Positions 1 through 4,584 of a DNA stretch of 6,151 bases are shown here, piece by piece. The number at the start of each line of letters is the position of its first letter. Within the stretch, counting starts at the first letter, position 1. Both the position numbers and the translations under genes were made by a program. The notes beneath the pieces were generated by a model. The model was not told the origin of the DNA. It saw only the letters and a list, made by a program, of their open reading frames with translations, and did no database searches. The stretch comes from Methanobacterium sp. (GTDB lineage: Archaea; Methanobacteriota; Methanobacteria; Methanobacteriales; Methanobacteriaceae), in assembly GCA_003164415.1 (NCBI GenBank), contig PLTK01000211.1:7745-13895 (forward strand), written 5' to 3'.

Positions 1-215
1 GCTTCAATTTCAGATACCCTTTTTGATGTTACAAATTTTATGCTTGCTTTTGATTTAATTTCAGCTGCAGCATCCTTTGGGATTATATCCAGTTGAGCTT
101 CTGCTTCTGAAAGTGCGGCTTCAACATCAAGCATTTTTTGAAGTTTATTATCTGTTTCCCAGATATTCCTCATTTCTTCTGTTCCGTATCTGTACTCTAT
201 TGGGTGGATAGCCAT
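1..215 (-). CDS. purB: Adenylosuccinate lyase, N-terminal part (cut by window edge)
   Basis: Reading the minus strand from the ATG at 215-213 gives 71 complete codons beginning MAIHPIEYRYGTEEMRNIW and running open off the left edge. The HPIEYRYG..EMR.IW opening, followed by a helical stretch with LDVEAALSEAEAQL, is the recognisable N-terminus of adenylosuccinate lyase (fumarase/aspartase superfamily). The cytosolic enzyme removes fumarate from SAICAR in de novo purine synthesis and from adenylosuccinate in the last step to AMP. The family is usually about 450 residues, so only about one sixth is present, and the catalytic His and Ser loops and signature motif lie outside. The start is supported by an AAGGAG site seven bases upstream. 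It lies 98 bases downstream of secG on the same strand. The function call is firm on the N-terminal signature, but completeness of the gene cannot be judged. Confidence 0.9.
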   Translation of the reverse strand, partial: MAIHPIEYRYGTEEMRNIWETDNKLQKMLDVEAALSEAEAQLDIIPKDAAAEIKSKASIKFVTSKRVSEIE

Positions 216-222
216 GTTAATA

Positions 223-228
223 CTCCTT
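223..228 (-). promoter_or_regulatory. Ribosome binding site of purB
   Basis: On the minus strand the sequence AAGGAG lies seven bases before the purB ATG. It matches the archaeal anti-Shine-Dalgarno complement and fixes the purB start. Confidence 0.75.
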
Positions 229-248
229 AAAATATTCATAAAATATAT

Positions 249-270
249 AAAAAAATATTATATTAAAAAA
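249..270 (-). terminator. Oligo-T tract between secG and purB, possible secG terminator
   Basis: Read on the minus strand, this stretch holds a run of six T (270-265) and a run of seven T (255-249), about 45-65 bases after the secG stop. Archaeal transcription commonly ends at such T-runs without a hairpin. The same stretch reads TTTATATA on the minus strand at 251-244, so it could instead be a purB promoter. However, a start about 25 bases beyond that box would fall inside the purB ribosome binding site, which argues against it. Whether secG and purB are co-transcribed is not settled by the sequence. Confidence 0.35.
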
Positions 271-313
271 TATGAGATTTTTATCTATTAAAAATTAATA
301 ATTTTAGAAGAAC

Positions 314-478
314 TTATCCTGAATAAGTATACCGTAGTGCTACACAGAAGATTGCAAGAACAGCAGTCATAATAACTACCTGTTCAGGTGTAAGTTTAGG
401 TCCTTTTGTTTCTTCTTCAAAGTACCTTACTAATCCGGCACCGCTTGGAGGTAGTACTTGTTTATCCTTTTTTGCCAT
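314..478 (-). CDS. secG: Preprotein translocase subunit SecG (Sec61-beta homolog)
   Basis: The minus-strand reading from ATG 478-476 to TAA 316-314 gives a complete 54-residue protein. It is the small beta subunit of the SecYEG/Sec61 translocon, which sits beside SecY and SecE in the cytoplasmic membrane and supports export and membrane insertion. Visible features are a charged, Pro/Gly-rich cytosolic N-terminus (MAKKDKQVLPPSGAGLVRYF), an EEE-T-KGPKLTPEQ linker, and a single hydrophobic membrane segment at about residues 34-50 (VVIMTAVLAIFCVALRY). The protein ends just outside the membrane with YTYSG. The GAGLVRYFEEE and GPKLTPEQV blocks are hallmarks of archaeal Sec61-beta, and about 53 residues is normal for the family. 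A GGTGAT ribosome binding site five bases upstream supports the start. It is divergent from polC and lies upstream of purB. Confidence 0.93.
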   Translation of the reverse strand: MAKKDKQVLPPSGAGLVRYFEEETKGPKLTPEQVVIMTAVLAIFCVALRYTYSG

Positions 479-483
479 TATAA

Positions 484-489
484 ATCACC
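484..489 (-). promoter_or_regulatory. Ribosome binding site of secG
   Basis: On the minus strand GGTGAT lies five bases before the secG ATG. It is complementary to the AUCACC end of archaeal 16S rRNA and supports the chosen start of this short gene. Confidence 0.7.
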
Positions 490-562
490 GCTTTAAAGAT
501 TAATTTGAAAATTTATTAGTGTCCTATTAATATTACTATGTTTGAATCGTATTGATTTTAAA

Positions 563-571
563 CTTTATATC
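563..571 (-). promoter_or_regulatory. TATA-like box, candidate secG promoter
   Basis: On the minus strand this reads GATATAAAG. A start about 25 bases downstream would fall near 541 and give a leader of roughly 60 bases before the secG ATG. The plus-strand reading CTTTATATC, preceded by an A-rich stretch, is an equally good archaeal TATA element, so direction is uncertain. TTTATATA on the minus strand at 648-641 is closer to consensus but would imply a leader of about 140 bases. Confidence 0.3.
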
Positions 572-796
572 ATTACTGGTTTTTATACTTTTAACATTAT
601 CCTAATACCATTTTTTTAAATGTCAATGGTTATGTAATCCTATATAAAATAAGTGGGTTTAAAAGATGTTCGAGGGGATTTTCACATAAAGGGATAACTA
701 AATAAATGGCTACGTGTTTTAAAGCTCAAATAGGGAAAATTTAAAATTTTTTAAAGATTTAACAAGTTTTTTTGAATAATAATGTATCATAATTCA

Positions 797-804
797 TTAT
801 ATAC
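797..804 (+). promoter_or_regulatory. TATA-like box, candidate polC promoter
   Basis: TTATATAC matches the methanogen TATA consensus well. Initiation about 25 bases downstream, near 825, would leave a leader of around 180 bases before polC. A weaker alternative lies at about 953-962 (CATATTATAA region), which would give a leader of only about 20 bases. The sequence alone does not decide between them. Confidence 0.28.
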
Positions 805-1003
805 TATTTAATGGTGTTATATCATTTAAATCTGGTCTAAATTAATGTTAAAGGTTTTAAGCAAAGCTTAAATGTTGTTTTGTTCATAGGATAATACAGT
901 GAATTAATCTTAGATAGAGAATTAATTAAATATTCAAGATAATTTTTATTAACCATATTATAATTCATTCAAATTCAAATAATAAAGGGAAAAGGGAATA
1001 ATT

Positions 1004-4000
1004 ATGGGATATTTCGAGGTTTTGGAAGAAGAAACATTGAAGCTGTATGAAATAGCAAAACAAGCAAGACTTAAGGGTCATGATATCGAGCTTGAACCCG
1101 AAATACCTCTTGCAAAGGATCTTGCAGAGCGTGTAGAAGGACTTGTTGGGCCTAAAGGGGTTGCAGCTAGGATAAAGGAATTAGAAGATGATATTTCTCG
1201 TGAAGAAGTTGCATTCCAAATTGCTAAAGAAATAGTAACTAAAACTGACGTTGAAGGTAAGGATGACAGTTTAGAGGTCAGGGAACAGAAGTCTGACCAG
1301 GCAATAAGAACAGCACTGGCAATTCTAACAGAGGGTGTTGTGGCTGCACCCCTAGAGGGGATTGCTAAAATCAAAATTAAGAGAAATTTTGATAGTGGAT
1401 GGTACCTTGCAGTATACTTTGCTGGACCTATTAGAAGTGCAGGTGGAACTGCATCCGCTCTTGCAGTATTGATTGGTGATTATATAAGAATTTCGTTAGG
1501 TCTTGATAAATACAAACCAATAGATACCGAGATAGAAAGGTACGTCGAAGAAGTGGAATTGTATGAATCGGAGGTAACCAACCTTCAATACTCACCAAAA
1601 CCCGACGAAGTAAGAATTGCAGCCAAAAATATTCCTGTAGAAGTTACTGGTGAACCAACAGATAAAATTGAATGTTCACATCGTGATTTAGAACGTGTTG
1701 AGACCAATAACATCAGGGGTGGTGCTTTACTTGCTATTGCAGAGGGAGTTATACAAAAAGCTCCAAAGGTACTTAAATATGCAAAAAAATTGAAGATTGA
1801 TGGATGGGAATGGTTAGCAGACTTTTCAAAGCCTTCAGATTCAAAAAATGATGATGATACTCAGAAAGTTGATGATAAGTATATGAGGGATATAATTGGT
1901 GGCAGACCGGTACTAGCTTATCCGCAAGCTAAGGGCGGTTTCAGATTAAGATATGGGAGATCTAGAAATGCTGGACTTGCGGCCATGGGAATACACCCTG
2001 CAACTATGGAAATAGTTGAATTTCTGGCTGTTGGTACTCAAATGAAGATAGAGAGACCTGGAAAGGGTAACTGTGTAGTCCCTGTAGATAGTATAGAAGG
2101 CCCAATCGTTAAGATGAAAGATGGTAGCGTCATTAAAGTGGAATCAGAAGCACAGGGAAGAAAAATTAAACATCAGGTGGATGAAATCATCTTTTTAGGT
2201 GATATGTTGGTTGCATTTGGTGAATTTTTGAGAAATAATCATGTTTTACTCCCAGCTGGATGGTGCGAAGAATGGTGGGTGCAGACCATTGAAAAGTCAG
2301 ATAATTACTCTGTAGGGGATATGGATCTTCAAAGATTAAAAACCGATAAAATAAGCTCTAGAACTGCATTTGAATTATCAAAGAAGTATGGAGTACCATT
2401 ACATCCAAATTACACCTACTTCTATCATGATGTCACTAGACAGGATATAAACCAGCTTGTGATATTTTTAAACGAAAATTTTGGAGATAAAGATATTGAA
2501 ATGGATGTAAATGATGGTAGGGGAACTCCCTCACTATCCGATGGCAATAAGTCGGATGATGATCCTTCATCAGGATTAACGGTTAAAATAGGTCCTGAAA
2601 AAAGAATCTTAGAAGTTTTGGGAATTCCACACATTGTAAAGGATGGAAACATGATCATTGCCCATGATCATGCATATGCTCTTTTAAAAACTCTGACCCA
2701 ACCACTTAAATTTGATGATGATGCAACGACTTTAGAAGCAATTAACCAAGTTTCACCAGTTAAGATCATGGCAAAGGCACCAACATATCTTGGTGCAAGG
2801 GTTGGAAGACCTGAAAAAACAAAGGAAAGAAAGATGAAACCTGCACCGCATTCCCTTTTTCCCATAGGTACCAATGGTGGTAACAGGCGTAATATAGTTG
2901 ATGCTGCAAAGAAGGGAACTATAAGTGTGGATATTGCTAGGTGTAAATGTACTGAGTGCGGTGTAGGTTCAATGCAAGCATTATGCCCTGTGTGTGGTGC
3001 AAGGACAGTACCTACTAGTTCCGGTAAAAAACGGATTAATTTGGCTAGTTTATTAAAAAAGGCATATGCTAATATTGGTATTAGAAAGATGGATGAAATT
3101 AAAGGGGTTATTGGAATGATCTCTGAAGATAAATTTCCCGAACCTCTTGAGAAGGGAATACTCCGTTCTAAAAATGGTGTTTTCACCTTTAAAGATGCCA
3201 CAATTAGGCATGATTCAACTAATCTTCCCTTGACACATTTTATACCCCGTGAAATAGGGGTTACTCATCAACAACTCAAAGAGCTCGGTTATACCAATGA
3301 TATTCATGGTGATGAAATCACCGATAATGAGCAAATGGTTGAGATTAAAATTCAGGATGTAGTTATATCTGAAAATTGTGCAGAATATCTTATGAGGGTG
3401 TCACATTTTGTTGATGATCTTTTAGAGGATTTCTATGGCCTAGAAAGATTTTATAATGTGGTTACTAAGGAAGAGCTTATTGGGCAGCTGATTGTTGGAC
3501 TAGCACCGCACACATCTGCAGGAGTTCTTGGGAGAATTGTTGGATTTACTAAAGCTGCATGCTGTTATGCTCATCCATACTTCCATTCGGCCAAAAGAAG
3601 GAACTGTGATAGTGATGAAGATTCTATAATGCTATTATTGGACGCATTATTGAATTTTTCCAAGGTATATCTACCAAGTACTAGGGGTGGTAGAATGGAT
3701 GCTCCTTTGGTTTTATCTTCAAGGATTGATCCAGAAGAGATCGATGACGAATCTCATAATATAGATGCCATGAAAGTAATTCCACTAGAACTCTACGAAA
3801 AAACCCTGGAATTAGCAAAACCATCAGATGTGCTAGAACTTGTTGATAATGTAAAAACTAGATTGGGTACTGAGGATCAGTATCAAGGTCTTATCTTCTC
3901 CCATGACACCTCGAGTATCCACAGTGGACCGAAACTTTGCCTTTACAAGATGCTCGGTACCATGAAAGAAAAAGTAGATGGTCAAATAAAAATTGCAGAG

Positions 4001-4354
4001 ATGATAAGGGCTGTTGACCAGAAAGGAGTTGTTGAAGGTGTTTTGATGTCGCATTTCCTACCGGATATGGCGGGTAACAGCAGAGCATTTTCAAGACAGA
4101 AGGTAAGATGCACTAAATGCAACAAGAAATACAGGAGAATACCACTTTCAGGTGATTGTGTATGTGGGAGTAACCTTATACTCAGCATTTCAAAGGGTTC
4201 GGTTGTCAAGTACCTAGAAATCTCTAAAGATTTATCTCAAAGGTATCCCATAGATAACTATCTTGTTCAACGGATAGAACTAATTGAATCTGGTATTAAC
4301 TCGTTATTTGAAAGTGACAAGTCAAAACAGAGTTCTTTGGATGTATTCCTATGA
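1004..4354 (+). CDS. polC: DNA polymerase D (family D, Pol II) large subunit DP2
   Basis: This complete 1116-residue protein is the catalytic large subunit of the archaeal replicative polymerase PolD. It works with the DP1 proofreading exonuclease subunit, which is not in this window. Conserved blocks in order: GPIRSAGGT (141-149), GGRP (299-302), RYGRSRNAG (316-324), MKIERPGKG (347-355), the basic GARVGRPEK.KERKMKP (597-613), a four-Cys zinc site C649/C652/C661/C664, PHTSAG (835-840), the catalytic block RRNCDSDEDS with N867, D869 and D871, a C-terminal zinc site C1036/C1039/C1052/C1054, and a terminal PCNA-binding box QSSLDVFL (1109-1116). Length is normal for an intein-free DP2, and no intein interrupts the N-C-D site where Pyrococcus carries one. 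S870 and C854 are unusual (see findings). Acidic, low-complexity segments at about 275-292 and 501-524 are probably loops. The MGYFEVLEEET start fits the family, but the upstream site is weak, only a tandem AAAGGGA at 984-997. It is divergent from secG and 230 bases before nrdD. Confidence 0.96.
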   Translation: MGYFEVLEEETLKLYEIAKQARLKGHDIELEPEIPLAKDLAERVEGLVGPKGVAARIKELEDDISREEVAFQIAKEIVTKTDVEGKDDSLEVREQKSDQAIRTALAILTEGVVAAPLEGIAKIKIKRNFDSGWYLAVYFAGPIRSAGGTASALAVLIGDYIRISLGLDKYKPIDTEIERYVEEVELYESEVTNLQYSPKPDEVRIAAKNIPVEVTGEPTDKIECSHRDLERVETNNIRGGALLAIAEGVIQKAPKVLKYAKKLKIDGWEWLADFSKPSDSKNDDDTQKVDDKYMRDIIGGRPVLAYPQAKGGFRLRYGRSRNAGLAAMGIHPATMEIVEFLAVGTQMKIERPGKGNCVVPVDSIEGPIVKMKDGSVIKVESEAQGRKIKHQVDEIIFLGDMLVAFGEFLRNNHVLLPAGWCEEWWVQTIEKSDNYSVGDMDLQRLKTDKISSRTAFELSKKYGVPLHPNYTYFYHDVTRQDINQLVIFLNENFGDKDIEMDVNDGRGTPSLSDGNKSDDDPSSGLTVKIGPEKRILEVLGIPHIVKDGNMIIAHDHAYALLKTLTQPLKFDDDATTLEAINQVSPVKIMAKAPTYLGARVGRPEKTKERKMKPAPHSLFPIGTNGGNRRNIVDAAKKGTISVDIARCKCTECGVGSMQALCPVCGARTVPTSSGKKRINLASLLKKAYANIGIRKMDEIKGVIGMISEDKFPEPLEKGILRSKNGVFTFKDATIRHDSTNLPLTHFIPREIGVTHQQLKELGYTNDIHGDEITDNEQMVEIKIQDVVISENCAEYLMRVSHFVDDLLEDFYGLERFYNVVTKEELIGQLIVGLAPHTSAGVLGRIVGFTKAACCYAHPYFHSAKRRNCDSDEDSIMLLLDALLNFSKVYLPSTRGGRMDAPLVLSSRIDPEEIDDESHNIDAMKVIPLELYEKTLELAKPSDVLELVDNVKTRLGTEDQYQGLIFSHDTSSIHSGPKLCLYKMLGTMKEKVDGQIKIAEMIRAVDQKGVVEGVLMSHFLPDMAGNSRAFSRQKVRCTKCNKKYRRIPLSGDCVCGSNLILSISKGSVVKYLEISKDLSQRYPIDNYLVQRIELIESGINSLFESDKSKQSSLDVFL

Positions 4355-4356
4355 TA

Positions 4357-4394
4357 GGTATTAGGGAGTGATAATAATTTATTCGTATAATACC
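4357..4394 (+). terminator. Inverted repeat just after polC, weak terminator candidate
   Basis: GGTATTA at 4357-4363 is matched by TAATACC at 4388-4394, giving a 7-base stem with a 24-base loop that starts two bases after the polC stop. No long T-run follows; only CATTTTAAT comes after it. It is therefore a poor intrinsic terminator and may be chance in AT-rich DNA. Confidence 0.25.
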
Positions 4395-4532
4395 AAACAT
4401 TTTAATATGTGTAGGGTCAACTGTTATCAAGAACAATGATTAGCAAATCCCAGAACAACTTTTTCGATGAGGATTTCAAACTTGTTAACTAACTGCAGCA
4501 AGACTGTTCAAAAAAAAAGAATATTTTAAAAG

Positions 4533-4540
4533 ATATAAAA
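4533..4540 (+). promoter_or_regulatory. TATA-like box, candidate nrdD promoter
   Basis: ATATAAAA preceded by an A/G-rich stretch (AAAAG) resembles an archaeal TATA box with its BRE. A start about 25 bases downstream, near 4560-4565, would leave a leader of about 20-25 bases containing the GGAGG site before the ATG at 4585. A nine-A run (4510-4518) lies just upstream. This suggests nrdD has its own promoter rather than depending on polC read-through. Confidence 0.42.
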
Positions 4541-4571
4541 ATTAATATAAAATACAGGTGTTGCCAATGAA

Positions 4572-4576
4572 GGAGG
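4572..4576 (+). promoter_or_regulatory. Ribosome binding site deciding the nrdD start
   Basis: GGAGG, within AAGGAGGAT, lies eight bases before the ATG at 4585 and is the strongest Shine-Dalgarno site in the window. It falls inside the six-codon extension that would exist if translation began at the earlier in-frame ATG at 4567. That ATG has only AGGTG six bases upstream. Confidence 0.65.
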
Positions 4577-4584
4577 ATATTGAA

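Larger units (their letters stand above)
479..1003. other. Divergent secG/polC intergenic region, no gene seen
   Basis: These 525 bases are strongly AT-rich and carry stops in all frames at short intervals; the ATG-started frames I read here (at 666 and 705) end after 7 and 12 codons. They must hold the promoters for secG (leftward) and polC (rightward). TATA-like octamers occur at 563-571 (a TATA element on either strand), 641-648 (TATATAAA on plus, TTTATATA on minus) and 797-804 (TTATATAC on plus). Plus-strand T-runs lie at 747-752 and 767-773. A 14-base motif occurs at 785-798 and again at 956-969 with one mismatch. The octamer GAATTAAT is repeated at 901-908 and 919-926. I see no tRNA, box C/D pair or riboswitch fold. 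Confidence 0.6.
4355..4571. other. polC-nrdD intergenic region, no gene seen
   Basis: Apart from the inverted repeat and TATA-like box listed separately, nothing convincing is present. An 18-codon frame from ATG 4436 to TAA 4492 has no ribosome binding site and no recognisable product. The middle (about 4420-4510) is less AT-rich than its flanks, but I see no stable fold or RNA family signature. Confidence 0.5.

Noticed and set aside
666..743. Tiny ATG-started frames (at 666 and 705) in the secG-polC gap.
   Set aside because: They end after 7 and 12 codons and lack ribosome binding sites.
736..752. AAAATTTAAAATTTTTT as a terminator hairpin.
   Set aside because: The halves are not a true inverted repeat with a loop; it is an A/T-run artefact, and only the T-run itself might matter.
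1826..2575. Acidic low-complexity segments of DP2 (residues 275-292 and 501-524) as foreign insertions.
   Set aside because: The frame, codon use and flanking conserved blocks continue normally, so they are most simply variable surface loops.
2668..3201. A 177-codon reading frame on the minus strand inside polC.
   Set aside because: It lies wholly antisense to a strongly conserved polymerase segment including the zinc site, has no ribosome binding site that I can see, and its product resembles no family. The same holds for the shorter minus-strand frames at 1078-1374, 2425-2658 and 3833-4209.
4368..4475. Box C-like stretches (GTGATAA at 4368, CGATGAG around 4465) suggesting a C/D guide RNA.
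   Set aside because: Neither matches RUGAUGA fully, and I found no properly spaced CUGA D box.
4436..4492. An 18-codon frame starting MISKSQNNFF between polC and nrdD.
   Set aside because: It has no ribosome binding site, no recognisable family and chance-level length.
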